Part shown: positions 54,123 to 62,883 of the stretch, piece after piece
Position numbering within the stretch: position 1 is the first letter of the stretch
How the letters are laid out: each line of letters opens with the position of its first letter
DNA from: Candidatus Onthomonas avicola
GTDB lineage: Bacteria; Bacillota; Clostridia; Oscillospirales; Oscillospiraceae
DNA: 64,000 bases
Direction of reading: 5' to 3'
Assembly (NCBI GenBank): GCA_018710845.1
Contig: DVJB01000039.1
Location: forward strand, 1-64,000
Notes under the pieces: generated by a model
What the model saw: the letters and a program-made list of their open reading frames with translations, nothing else
What the model was told of the DNA's origin: nothing
Database searches by the model: none
Program-made: the position numbers and the translations under genes

Positions 54123-55602
54123 CGGCGGTTTCATCCTCTTCGGCAGCCACATCCTGGCCGCTCTCCACAAGGTCGCGGAACTGCATGAACTCCTCACCGG
54201 TGGAGAAGAAGTGCGTCTGTCCGTCGTTGCCCAGGATAAAGTAGTAATAGGTGGTCGAATTGGGGTACAGCGCGGCCTGGATGGCCTCCATGCCCGGATT
54301 GGAGATGGGGCCTTCAGGTAGGCCGGGATAGAGATAGGTGTTATACGGACTGTCAATCGCCAGATCCTCCGCCGTCAGCTCTTCCTTGCGCTCCTCCAGG
54401 ATAAACTGGATGGTTGAATCCATCTGGAGATAGCCGTCCGTCTCCCCGTCCGTCTCCAGGCGGTTATAGATGACGGAGGCGATATCGCGCTGGTCGCTGC
54501 CGTCCGTCTCCTCCTCAATGATGGAGGCGACAATCATGATCTCGTGCTGGGTATAGCCCAGGCGCTCGGCGCGGGTGCGCATCTCGGAATCGAACTTCTG
54601 CGAGTAATTGTAGAGCATGCGCGAGAGGGCGACATGGGCGTCCCCGTCCACGTAGAACTCATAGGTGTCCGGGAAGAGATAGCCCTCCATCCAGTACGGG
54701 TCGTCCTGCTCCAGGCCCTGGAGGAAGGAGTAGTCGTACTCCTCCGTCATGGCGGCCTCTTCCAGCTCCTCCACCGTGCAGACCCCCTGCGTCTCAAGCA
54801 GCGCAAAGATCTCCTCGACGGTGTAGCCCTCCGGAATGGTGACGGTGACGGTCTCCCGCGCGGACGAGCTGGCGCTGATATTATTCAGCAGCGCGCTGTA
54901 GTCCATGGTGGTGTTCAGTTCGTAGGTGCCGCTGGAGATGGCCTCCGCCTTTCCGGTGAAGGCTGCAAAAATCTGGAAAAGGACGGGGTAGTCGATCAGG
55001 CCCTCCTCATGCAGGCTCTGGGCCACGTCCTCTACGCTCTCCCCCGCCTCGATCACCACGCTGGCGGTGTGCTCCGTCTTATTGAGCGCGAGCAGGTCAT
55101 TGGCCCATCGCCAGCCCAGCGTGGCCATCACAAAGGCGATCGCCAGCACCGACACCACGTAGAGCATGGCCACCAGCACCGTCACGCCCATGCTGCTCCG
55201 GCGGCGCCTTCTGGGCGCGCGGCGCGCGGCGCGCGGCGGATCCTCCGGCGGTGGAGCTGATCCATCACGGTAGCTGTCATATGCCTCGTAGGGGCCGTCC
55301 TCCGCCATTTCCGGCTCTGGCCAATCCTCTTCCTGCTCAGCCATGGGCCAGCCTTCCCCCTCAGCCGGCTCATCCGGCGCTGTCTGCCCGTCTTCCGTCT
55401 CCCAGGTCAACTCAGACGGCTCAGACGACGGCTCGGGCGGGCTGTCCGGGTCAGGCACGGGCTCCTCCGACGGCCCCCCGGCCTCCCGCACGCCGTCGCG
55501 GATGGATTCCGCCTCCCGGCCGTAGTGGGTCCAGTCGATCTCGTCGTAGCCGGAACGGCTGCCGGCGTTCTCTTCAGGATATTGCCTCTTCTCATCGGGC
55601 AT
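54115..55602 (-). CDS. mltG: Endolytic peptidoglycan transglycosylase MltG
   Basis: 495 residues from the ATG at 55602 (GGAGGAGG upstream), replacing the track start at 55866. A long acidic, disordered cytoplasmic N terminus (about 1-145) precedes one membrane helix (VTVLVAMLYVVSVLAIAFV) and the YceG domain. The catalytic Glu is in ASIIEEETDGSDQRDIASVIYNRL. MltG cleaves nascent glycan strands. The RRAPRRRRRS patch just before the helix fixes its topology. It overlaps the U32 gene. Confidence 0.95.
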   Translation of the reverse strand: MPDEKRQYPEENAGSRSGYDEIDWTHYGREAESIRDGVREAGGPSEEPVPDPDSPPEPSSEPSELTWETEDGQTAPDEPAEGEGWPMAEQEEDWPEPEMAEDGPYEAYDSYRDGSAPPPEDPPRAARRAPRRRRRSSMGVTVLVAMLYVVSVLAIAFVMATLGWRWANDLLALNKTEHTASVVIEAGESVEDVAQSLHEEGLIDYPVLFQIFAAFTGKAEAISSGTYELNTTMDYSALLNNISASSSARETVTVTIPEGYTVEEIFALLETQGVCTVEELEEAAMTEEYDYSFLQGLEQDDPYWMEGYLFPDTYEFYVDGDAHVALSRMLYNYSQKFDSEMRTRAERLGYTQHEIMIVASIIEEETDGSDQRDIASVIYNRLETDGETDGYLQMDSTIQFILEERKEELTAEDLAIDSPYNTYLYPGLPEGPISNPGMEAIQAALYPNSTTYYYFILGNDGQTHFFSTGEEFMQFRDLVESGQDVAAEEDETADE

Positions 55603-55660
55603 GGCGGTACCTCCTCCGGCCCCGTCCGCTGCGGCGGGGCATGGTCTTATCCGGGCGCCG

Positions 55661-56260
55661 TCAGTCTGTCCTCCGCCGCCCGGCGACGCCCGTGAGCGTA
55701 CGCCGTTCGGTGAGGACCAGGCCGACTGCCCGGTCGTGTTCCTCGCGGGGAACCTGGTCTTGCAGCAGCGCCTCCCGGCACAGGCCGACGGTCTGTCCGG
55801 AATAGCGCGCGAGAAAACGGTCATAAAATCCGCCGCCGCGGCCGAGCCGCCAGCCCTGTGCGTCATAGCAGACGGCGGGGATCAGGGCCAGTTCGGGCCA
55901 CGCGGCATCCACCAGAGGGCAGTCCTCCGACGGCTCGAGCATGCCAAAGCGGTGACGGATCAGGGACGACTCGCCCAGATAGCGTCGCAGCTCCAGCACC
56001 CCGCCTGACCGGCAGCGGGGCAGGCAGAGCTCCTTGCCCTGCGCGGTGAGCAGCGGGAGCAGGCGCCCGGTCTCCGGTTCCTCCCCCATGCCATAAAAGA
56101 GCAGCACACGCCGCGCACGCGCCAGGGCGTCAAGGGCGAGGAAACGGCGCAGCAGCGCCTCGTCGCTCTGCGCGCGCGCCTGCGGCGTCATCGCCCGCTC
56201 CAGCGCCCGGATCCTGCGGCGCAGAGCGGCCTTCTCCTCAGTCCTGATAGTGGACGGCAC
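55661..56260 (-). CDS. 5-formyltetrahydrofolate cyclo-ligase
   Basis: 199 residues from a GTG at 56260, overlapping the end of the DJ-1 gene by 23 bases. The ATP-dependent family motif RLGRGGGFYDRFLARY is clear, as are VLLFYGMGEEPET and IPAVCYDAQGWRLG. It converts 5-formyl-THF to methenyl-THF. mltG follows after 58 bases. Confidence 0.9.
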   Translation of the reverse strand: MPSTIRTEEKAALRRRIRALERAMTPQARAQSDEALLRRFLALDALARARRVLLFYGMGEEPETGRLLPLLTAQGKELCLPRCRSGGVLELRRYLGESSLIRHRFGMLEPSEDCPLVDAAWPELALIPAVCYDAQGWRLGRGGGFYDRFLARYSGQTVGLCREALLQDQVPREEHDRAVGLVLTERRTLTGVAGRRRTD

Positions 56261-56783
56261 GGCGCACCTGCTCGGCGGCCTCTTCCCCGCGCAGCACGCG
56301 CACCAGCTCCAGGCCAAAGTCAAAGGAGGAGCCAGCCGCCTGGCCGGTGATGATGCGCCCGTCACGCACGACGCGGCGGCGGCCGGTGACCACGGCGGAG
56401 AGCATGTCCTCCTCCATGCCGGGGTAGACGGTGGCGTGCCGCCGGTCCAGCAGGCCGAGACGGGCCAAAATGGTGGGCGCAGCGCAGATGGCGGCGAGCC
56501 AGTGCCCCTGCTCTTCCACCTTCTGAATCAGGGTGATGGCGGGAATGCTGGCAGAGATCTCCTCCACGCCGCCCAGCCCGCCGGGCAGGACCAGCATCTC
56601 CATGTCGTCAAACGAGACCTCATCGAGCGTCAGGTCGGCCTGCACCGTCACATTCTGACCGGAGACGACGCTTTTGCCCGCCACACCGACGAGCGCGACC
56701 TTCACGCCGGCCCGCCGCAACAGGTCCGCCGGCGTCAGCGCTTCGACCGTCTCAAAACCGTTGCCCAATAAGATGTAAACCAT
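56238..56783 (-). CDS. DJ-1/PfpI family protein (YajL/ThiJ-like)
   Basis: 181 residues. The nucleophile elbow is AAICAAPTILARLGLL, and LLGNGFETVEALTPADLLRRAGV is the N-terminal signature. Members are glyoxalase III-like or redox chaperones. It lies between the thymidylate kinase and cyclo-ligase genes, with TGAGGGGAGAAC before the ATG. Confidence 0.9.
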   Translation of the reverse strand: MVYILLGNGFETVEALTPADLLRRAGVKVALVGVAGKSVVSGQNVTVQADLTLDEVSFDDMEMLVLPGGLGGVEEISASIPAITLIQKVEEQGHWLAAICAAPTILARLGLLDRRHATVYPGMEEDMLSAVVTGRRRVVRDGRIITGQAAGSSFDFGLELVRVLRGEEAAEQVRRAVHYQD

Positions 56784-56864
56784 AATACCGTTCTCCCCTC
56801 AATTTTTTCAAAAAATGAAATGAACCCGTCTCTCTCTTCTCTGGTCTGTCTCTCCGGGTCTCTA

Positions 56865-57533
56865 TCATCCAAGCGCCCTGGATACGGCGCTCCAGATGTC
56901 CTGTTCGATCTCCTCCACTCCGCGCGGCGCACCGCCGGCGGCACAGGAGATGACGGTCCAGCCGAGCACATTCGCAGCCGACAGCGCGCACCGGCGGCAC
57001 TCGGCCAGGTAAGCCCCGTCCCGTTCGTGGATATCCGCCTGAGTGTGCGTCCGCTCCTCGCGGCTGCGCAGCAGCGAGAGGGCCAGCTCGGTCGGCATAT
57101 CCAGATAGCACACCAGATCCGGCCTTGGCAGGCCGAGACGGCCGTACTCATACTCATACAGCCAGCGGAAGAAGTCCTCCCGCTCCTGCGGCGGGACCTT
57201 GGCCCCCTGGTGGACGGCGTTGGAGGTGGTATACCGGTCGGCAAGGATCAGCCCACCGTGCTCATAGTCACGCCCCCAGTCCTGCCGGTAGGAGGCATAG
57301 CGGTCCACCGCGTAAAAGGAGGACGCGGCATAGGCATTCACGTCCCCCGGCTGCGCGCCGAAGGCCCCGGAGAGATAGAGGCGGATGAGCGCGGAGGACT
57401 CCTCCTGATAGCGGGGGAACACCAGCCGGTGAAAGCGCCGGCCCTCTCGCTCCAGCCGCCGGCAGAGCAGGGCAAACTGGGTGGATTTCCCCGACCCATC
57501 GGTGCCCTCGAGGACAATCAATTTTCCCGGCAT
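56865..57533 (-). CDS. tmk: Thymidylate kinase-like protein
   Basis: 222 residues from the ATG at 57533 (GGGGAGAGGC upstream); the track extension overlaps the wecG-like gene. The P-loop is EGTDGSGKST and the DRY motif LADRYTTSN. It phosphorylates dTMP to dTDP, although this clostridial subfamily diverges in the LID region (REERTHTQADIHE). It overlaps the wecG-like gene by 16 bases. Confidence 0.85.
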   Translation of the reverse strand: MPGKLIVLEGTDGSGKSTQFALLCRRLEREGRRFHRLVFPRYQEESSALIRLYLSGAFGAQPGDVNAYAASSFYAVDRYASYRQDWGRDYEHGGLILADRYTTSNAVHQGAKVPPQEREDFFRWLYEYEYGRLGLPRPDLVCYLDMPTELALSLLRSREERTHTQADIHERDGAYLAECRRCALSAANVLGWTVISCAAGGAPRGVEEIEQDIWSAVSRALG

Positions 57534-58261
57534 ATGCCTCTCCCCTCTTCCATCCAGACCTGGGCCAAAAACAGCGGCAGACGGTACAGCCGCCCCAGAC
57601 GCGACGGCTGACGCAGCGCGCGCCAGAGCCACTCCAACCCCCAGCGCTGCCAGAGCGCCGGGGCGCGTCCCACCCGGCCAGAGAGCACGTCCAACGTTCC
57701 GCCCAGGCCGAGCAGCAGCCGGGCGCCCGTGCGCGCCCCATAACGGTCCATCCACTCCTCCTGCCGGGGCGCCCCCAGGCAGACGAAGACAAGGTCGGCG
57801 CGGGCGCGGGCGATCTCATCTGCGGCGCGGGCCGGATCGGCAAAATAGCCGTCCGCCGCGCCCGCCAGCACAAGGCCGGGGCAGTCGCGCAGCAGCCTGC
57901 GCCCCGCCTCCTGCGCCACGCCGGGGCGGGCGCCGAGGAGATAAATCCGCTTTCCGCGCTCCCCCGCCCGGCGCGCCAGCGCCGCGGCATAGTCCACGCC
58001 CGGCACCCGGTCGGGCAGCTGCGCCCCTCTCAGGCGCGCGGCGAGCAGTACACCCACACCGTCGGCCAGCGACAGCTCCGCCCGATTCAGCAGCGCGCAC
58101 AGCTCCGGGCGTCGCGCCGCCTGGCTCAGCAGCTCGGGATTAGGCGTGATCACCCGGTGTGTCCCCGGCCGCTCGAGCAGCTCCAGGCCGCGCGCGAGCG
58201 CCTCATCCATTGTAACGGCGTCCACCCGGACGCCCAGAATCTTCCATCCTGCTTGATCCAT
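57518..58261 (-). CDS. WecG/TagA/CpsF-family glycosyltransferase
   Basis: 247 residues. RVITPNPELLSQAARRPELCALLNRAELSLADGVGV and VFVCLGAPRQEEWMDRYGAR are the family motifs. TagA transfers ManNAc onto undecaprenyl-PP-GlcNAc in teichoic-acid linkage-unit synthesis, and WecG does so in ECA. It starts a minus-strand run to the tmk-like gene. The divergent neighbour is an ABC exporter ATPase for surface polymers, which supports an envelope glycan role. Confidence 0.92.
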   Translation of the reverse strand: MDQAGWKILGVRVDAVTMDEALARGLELLERPGTHRVITPNPELLSQAARRPELCALLNRAELSLADGVGVLLAARLRGAQLPDRVPGVDYAAALARRAGERGKRIYLLGARPGVAQEAGRRLLRDCPGLVLAGAADGYFADPARAADEIARARADLVFVCLGAPRQEEWMDRYGARTGARLLLGLGGTLDVLSGRVGRAPALWQRWGLEWLWRALRQPSRLGRLYRLPLFLAQVWMEEGRGICREN

Positions 58262-58324
58262 GGCACGGTCACACTCCCGGGAAAAGATGCTGTCCCCGGC
58301 CGTCGCGCAACCGTTTCCAGCTTC

Positions 58325-58353
58325 ATCATATCATACCCTGGCGGGAAAGTCCA
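58325..58353 (-). promoter_or_regulatory. Candidate promoter of the wecG-like gene
   Basis: On the minus strand TGGACT and TATGAT are separated by 17 bases, about 65 bases before the ATG. The match of the -35 is moderate (4 of 6). Confidence 0.4.
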
Positions 58354-58485
58354 TAAAACATTCTTACGAAACCACGTCGGCGGGCAGCAGGATTTTACAT
58401 GGATCGCCAAAAGCAGGTTCGCCTTGGAAACAATCGCGGCATCAGAGGCGCCAGACGGGAGTCCTTCCATGTCCTGAGCTGCATC

Positions 58486-58514
58486 TTGCTTTTTTCGTCG
58501 GAAGATGGTATAGT
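58486..58514 (+). promoter_or_regulatory. Promoter of the polysaccharide-export ATPase gene
   Basis: TTGCTT and TATAGT are separated by 17 bases. The start is about 40 bases further on; GAAGGAATC is a moderate ribosome binding site. Confidence 0.6.
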
Positions 58515-58552
58515 GGTAGTACTTATCTCATGCCGTTACAGAAGGAATCATT

Positions 58553-59317
58553 ATGACTGAATGTAAGCAGAATCGAGCCGATCCGGCCATCATCGCCAAA
58601 GACGTCCATCTGAGCTACCGTAGCATTGTCCCCGTCTCCATGCGCGCGCAGCAGTCTGAGACCCCCTCTATCCGCCGCAAAGGGCGCGTGGAGCACTTCG
58701 AGGCGCTGCATGGCATCTCCTTTGAGATCCAGCGCGGGGAGATCGTCGGGCTGGTGGGCCGCAATGGCTCGGGCAAGAGCACGCTGCTACGGGTACTGGC
58801 CGGGATCTTTGAGCCGGACTCCGGCTCGGTTGACCTGCACGGGTGCACTGTCTCCCTGCTGGCCCTCGGTGTCGGCTTTCTGAAGGACCTCTCCGGCCGG
58901 GAGAATATCTATCTGTCCGGTATGCTGCTCGGCTTCACCAAACAGGAGATCGACGAGCAGATTGAGGAGATCATCGCCTTCTCCGAGCTGGGTTCCTTTA
59001 TCGAAAAGCCGGTGCGCACCTATTCCAGCGGCATGGCCTCCAAGCTGGGCTTCGCCATCACCGCCATCTTGAAGACAGATATCATCCTGGTCGACGAGGT
59101 GCTGTCGGTGGGCGACGCGAAGTTCAAGAAGAAGAGCTTTAACAAGATGATGGAGCTGATCTCGGAAAAGACGCGGACGGTGGTCATCGTCTCCCACAGC
59201 ACGGAAACCATCCAGCAACTGTGCAACACGGTGATCTGGCTGCATGACGGCGATATCCGAATGACCGGCCCCACTGAGCAGGTCATGCCGCAGTATGTCA
59301 AATTTATGGATTCCTGA
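58553..59317 (+). CDS. ABC transporter ATP-binding protein, TagH/RfbE type
   Basis: 254 residues. Walker A is GRNGSGKSTLLRVLAG, the signature is YSSGMASKLGFA and Walker B DIILVDEVLSVGD, the variants of teichoic-acid or O-antigen exporters. Its membrane partner (TagG/RfbD) is not in this window. A 30-residue insert before Walker A (RAQQSETPSIRRKGRVEHFEAL) is typical of the family. It is divergent from the TagA-like gene and monocistronic. Confidence 0.9.
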   Translation: MTECKQNRADPAIIAKDVHLSYRSIVPVSMRAQQSETPSIRRKGRVEHFEALHGISFEIQRGEIVGLVGRNGSGKSTLLRVLAGIFEPDSGSVDLHGCTVSLLALGVGFLKDLSGRENIYLSGMLLGFTKQEIDEQIEEIIAFSELGSFIEKPVRTYSSGMASKLGFAITAILKTDIILVDEVLSVGDAKFKKKSFNKMMELISEKTRTVVIVSHSTETIQQLCNTVIWLHDGDIRMTGPTEQVMPQYVKFMDS

Positions 59318-59337
59318 CCGGCGCCGGCGTCCGTTTG

Positions 59338-59379
59338 ATCCTCCATATTCCGGCTGATACCCGGTATGGAGGATTTTTT
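59338..59379 (+). terminator. Intrinsic terminator after the ABC ATPase gene
   Basis: ATCCTCCATA and TATGGAGGAT form a 10-bp stem followed by TTTTTT on the plus strand. Confidence 0.9.
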
Positions 59380-59443
59380 ACGCCAGAGCAGAACCTCACA
59401 GCGGCGCCCGGAGCAGGACGCCGCCCGGAACAGGAGGGATTGA

Positions 59444-61426
59444 ATGGATTTGTCCGCAGTGAGCGAAGGATTGGACCGGATTGGGGCCATATTGAGCGAA
59501 TCGCTGTCCGGGCTGCTGGCGCAGGAGGGACTTGCCGTCCTGCTGGAGCAGGTATTGGGCACAGTGATGCGCTTTCTGCTGCCCGTGCTGGCGCTGCTGG
59601 TGGTCATCCGCTGCGCGCGCAGCCTGCTGCAGGGCAGGCTGGAGTCGGAGACCTGGGGCTATCTGAGCGACGCCGGCGGGCAGACCATGCCGCTGGAGCA
59701 CTGGGAGGTCCTGCTCGGCCGTTCGCGCCGGTGCGACATCGTCCTGCCGGACGCCACCGTCTCGCGCAACCACGCGGCCATGATTCGCAACGACAAGGGG
59801 CAGTGGACGCTCTATCCGCTGCGCAGCAAGAACGGCGTGCTGCTCAACGGGTACCCCGTCACGCAGGCGGCCCCGCTCACCGGCGGAGACGTCATCGCCC
59901 TCGGGGAGACGGAGCTGGCCTTCCGCCCCATCTCTGCCGAGGAGGAGCAGCGCCAGGCCCAGTCGCGCACGCGGCCGGGCAAGGTCTTCTCCCCCGGTAT
60001 GACGCTCTTTTTGCTCACGCTGTTTCAGGCCATTTTGTGCCTGCAGCTGGGAGGTGTGGTCGAACCGGAGTACCAGCGGGCGGTCTACGTCTCCTTCGGC
60101 GTGCTCGCCGGGCTGATGTGGCTGGTGTACGTCATCTACCGCGTGCTCCGGCGGACCGGCTTTGAGATCGAGACGCTCGCCTTTTTCCTCACCTCACTCT
60201 GCCTGACGGTGACCTCCATCTCCGAGCCGCACAGCCTCTACCGCCAGCTGCTGACGGTCGTGCTCGGGCTGATCGCCTTCTTTGTCCTCTCCATCCTGCT
60301 GCGCGACCTGGAGCTGTCCAAGAAGCTGCGCTGGCCGGCGGCGATCGGCGCGGTCGCCCTGCTGGCCTTCAACGTACTGCTCGGCGAGGTGCTCTTCGGC
60401 GCGCGCAACTGGGTGAGCCTCGGGCCGGTCTCCTTCCAGCCGTCTGAGCTGGTGAAGGTGATCTTCATCCTGGTCGGCTCGACGACGCTGGACCGGATGT
60501 TCGCCCGGCGAAATCTGATCTTCACGCTGGTCTTCTCCGCCTACTGCGTGGGCTGCCTGGCGCTGATGAGTGATTTCGGCACGGCGCTGATCTTTTTCGT
60601 CGCCTTCCTGGCCATCGCCTTCCTGCGCTCGGGGGACTTGCCGTCGGTGGCCTTTATGACGGCGGCGGCGGTGTTTGCCGGGTTTCTGGTGCTCCAGTAC
60701 CGGCCCTATATCGCCAACCGTTTCTCCGTCTATCTCCACGTCTGGGAAGACCCGTCCGGGCTGGGCTACCAGCAGACGCGCACCCTCTCCGCCCTCGCCA
60801 GCGGCGGTCTGTTCGGCCAGGGGCTGGGCAACGGGTGGCTGAAGAACATCGGCGCGGCCAACACCGACCTGGTCTTCGGCGTGCTGGCCGAGGAGCTGGG
60901 GCTGATCATCGCCGTGCTGGCCGTAGTGGTGATTTTGCTGCTGGCCCTCTTCACCGTCAAGTCCGCGGCCACCGCGCGCTCATCCTTCTATGTAATCGCC
61001 GCCTGCGCGACGGCGATGATCTTCCTCGTGCAGACGATGCTCAACGTCTTCGGCTCGACCGACCTGTTGCCGCTGACCGGCGTGACCTTCCCCTTTGTCT
61101 CCTGCGGCGGGTCGAGTATGCTCGCCTGCTGGTGTCTGCTGGCCTATATCAAGGCCTCGGACACCCGGCAGAACGCCGGCATCGCCGTCCGCCTGCCCAG
61201 CCGAAGGAAAAAAAACGCCGCGGCGCCCGAGCCGGAACGCGCCCCCCGGTTCAGCCGCCGCGCGCGGCCCCACGCCGCAAGCGATCTGGACGCCACGCAG
61301 CCCTTCCGCCCGCCGGTGGCGACGCCGCTGGCGGATGCTCAGGACGACTTTACGGCCGACCTCTCCATCCACACCGACGCGGACGACTGGCAGTCCTATT
61401 TCCCCTGGGAGGAGGATGACTCGTGA
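59444..61426 (+). CDS. FHA domain-SEDS (RodA/FtsW/SpoVE) fusion protein
   Basis: 660 residues. An N-terminal membrane helix (about 41-58) precedes a cytoplasmic FHA domain (about 75-165) with GR, S and SRNHA, NG motifs (LLGRSRRCDIVLPDATVSRNHA). About 185-575 is the SEDS polymerase (ARNWVSLGPVSFQPSELVKV, TFPFVSCGGSSML). An 80-residue tail contains DATQPF (Thr618). SEDS proteins polymerise glycan with a class B PBP. FHA domains bind phosphothreonine, hinting at Ser/Thr kinase control. GGAGGGATTGA precedes the ATG. Confidence 0.93.
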   Translation: MDLSAVSEGLDRIGAILSESLSGLLAQEGLAVLLEQVLGTVMRFLLPVLALLVVIRCARSLLQGRLESETWGYLSDAGGQTMPLEHWEVLLGRSRRCDIVLPDATVSRNHAAMIRNDKGQWTLYPLRSKNGVLLNGYPVTQAAPLTGGDVIALGETELAFRPISAEEEQRQAQSRTRPGKVFSPGMTLFLLTLFQAILCLQLGGVVEPEYQRAVYVSFGVLAGLMWLVYVIYRVLRRTGFEIETLAFFLTSLCLTVTSISEPHSLYRQLLTVVLGLIAFFVLSILLRDLELSKKLRWPAAIGAVALLAFNVLLGEVLFGARNWVSLGPVSFQPSELVKVIFILVGSTTLDRMFARRNLIFTLVFSAYCVGCLALMSDFGTALIFFVAFLAIAFLRSGDLPSVAFMTAAAVFAGFLVLQYRPYIANRFSVYLHVWEDPSGLGYQQTRTLSALASGGLFGQGLGNGWLKNIGAANTDLVFGVLAEELGLIIAVLAVVVILLLALFTVKSAATARSSFYVIAACATAMIFLVQTMLNVFGSTDLLPLTGVTFPFVSCGGSSMLACWCLLAYIKASDTRQNAGIAVRLPSRRKKNAAAPEPERAPRFSRRARPHAASDLDATQPFRPPVATPLADAQDDFTADLSIHTDADDWQSYFPWEEDDS

Positions 61427-62784
61427 AAAAGCTCAGCGGCCGGACGTGGTTTGTCCTGCTGTTTACCATCCTGCTGGCAGCCGGAACGCTCATCCTGCTC
61501 GGGATGTATGTGGTGCACGGGCGCGACTGGGCCTCCTTCTCCGCCAACCGGCACCTGTATACCGACGGGCGGATCGCCACCGGCTCGATCACCGACCGCA
61601 ACGGCCTGCTCCTCTTTGACGGGGAGACAGGAGACTATGCGCAGGACGGGGCGATCCGCACCGCCACGCTGCACGCGGTGGGCGATGAGTACGGCAACAT
61701 CATCACCGGGGCCAAGCTCCTCTTCTCCGACCGGATGGGGAGTTATAACCCGATCACCGGCGTGAGCGAGACGGGCAACACCGTCAGCCTCACGATTGAC
61801 GCCGAGCTCTGCCAGACCGCCTATGAGGCCCTCGCCGGGCGCAGCGGCGCGGTGGGCGTGTACAACTACGAGACGGGGGAAATTCTCTGCATGGTCTCCT
61901 CCCCCTCCTTCGACCCCTACGACTCGGAGGAGGTGCTGGCAGGGGTCAACGCCGGAGAGAGCCGATATGACGGGGTCTACCTCAACCACTTTCTCTCCGC
62001 CACCTTCACCCCCGGCTCCATCTTCAAGGTCGTCACCGCGGCGGCCGCGATTGAGCGGCTGGGGGCGCTGGAGGACTTCACCTACACCTGCACCGGCTCG
62101 ATGACGGTGGCGGGCAACCAGATCACCTGCCCCAGCGCCCACGGCTCGCTCGACCTCGCCAGCGCGCTGGCCAACTCCTGCAACGGGGCGTTCGCCGAGC
62201 TGGCGCTGGAGCTGGGCGGCGATGTGCTCTACGGCTATGCCGAGGCGGCCGGCCTGTTGGAGGGCGTGACGGTGGACAGTCTGACCTCCGCCGCCGGCCG
62301 GTTTGAGATCGCCCCCGACAACTCCTCTGAGCTGGCGTGGTCTGGCGTGGGCCAGTCCACCAACCTGGTCAACCCCTGCGCCGAACTGGTGCTGATGGGC
62401 TGTATCGCCGGGGAGGGCAGCGCGAGTGAGCCGACGCTGCTCCACTCCGTCACCAGCTCCATCGGTCTGCCGGTCAAGGGCGTCAGCGCAGGCACCGCCT
62501 CCATCGGCTGGAGTGAGGAGACCTGCCAGGCGCTCAAGGCCCTGATGCGAAACAACGTGCTCACCCACTATGGGCAGGAGCCGTTCGGCGACCTCGCTGT
62601 CTGCGCGAAATCCGGCACCGCTGAGGTGGGCAGCGGACTGGAGCCGCACGCCTGGTTCGTCGGGTTCCTCGACGACCCCTCCAACCCCTACGCCTTTGTC
62701 GTCCTGGTGGAAAACGGCGGCTCGGGCAGTACGGTGGCCGGCAGCATCGCCGCCACCGTCCTGAACGAGCTGTGCGGAGACTAA
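61423..62784 (+). CDS. Class B penicillin-binding protein (transpeptidase)
   Basis: 453 residues from a GTG at 61423 overlapping the SEDS stop as GTGA. One membrane helix (about 10-30) is followed by the transpeptidase domain. SxxK is GSIFK (S199-K202), SxN is SCN (252-254) and the KTG box reads KSGT (K397). It is shorter than typical PBP2/PBP3 because the N-terminal pedestal is reduced. It would cross-link the strands made by the neighbouring SEDS protein. The arrangement resembles actinobacterial rodA-pbpA. Confidence 0.93.
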   Translation: MKKLSGRTWFVLLFTILLAAGTLILLGMYVVHGRDWASFSANRHLYTDGRIATGSITDRNGLLLFDGETGDYAQDGAIRTATLHAVGDEYGNIITGAKLLFSDRMGSYNPITGVSETGNTVSLTIDAELCQTAYEALAGRSGAVGVYNYETGEILCMVSSPSFDPYDSEEVLAGVNAGESRYDGVYLNHFLSATFTPGSIFKVVTAAAAIERLGALEDFTYTCTGSMTVAGNQITCPSAHGSLDLASALANSCNGAFAELALELGGDVLYGYAEAAGLLEGVTVDSLTSAAGRFEIAPDNSSELAWSGVGQSTNLVNPCAELVLMGCIAGEGSASEPTLLHSVTSSIGLPVKGVSAGTASIGWSEETCQALKALMRNNVLTHYGQEPFGDLAVCAKSGTAEVGSGLEPHAWFVGFLDDPSNPYAFVVLVENGGSGSTVAGSIAATVLNELCGD

Positions 62785-62802
62785 AAAGCGAAACAACGAA
62801 AA

Positions 62803-62855
62803 CAGGCACACGGACCCCGGACCGAAACCGGTCCCGTCCGTGTGCCTGTTTTATT
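62803..62855 (+). terminator. Intrinsic terminator after the SEDS-PBP unit
   Basis: CAGGCACACGGAC..GTCCGTGTGCCTG pair over 12 to 13 bases, followed by TTTTATTTT on the plus strand. Confidence 0.9.
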
Positions 62856-62883
62856 TTATGATAGAAGATAAAATCTCGCCGTG

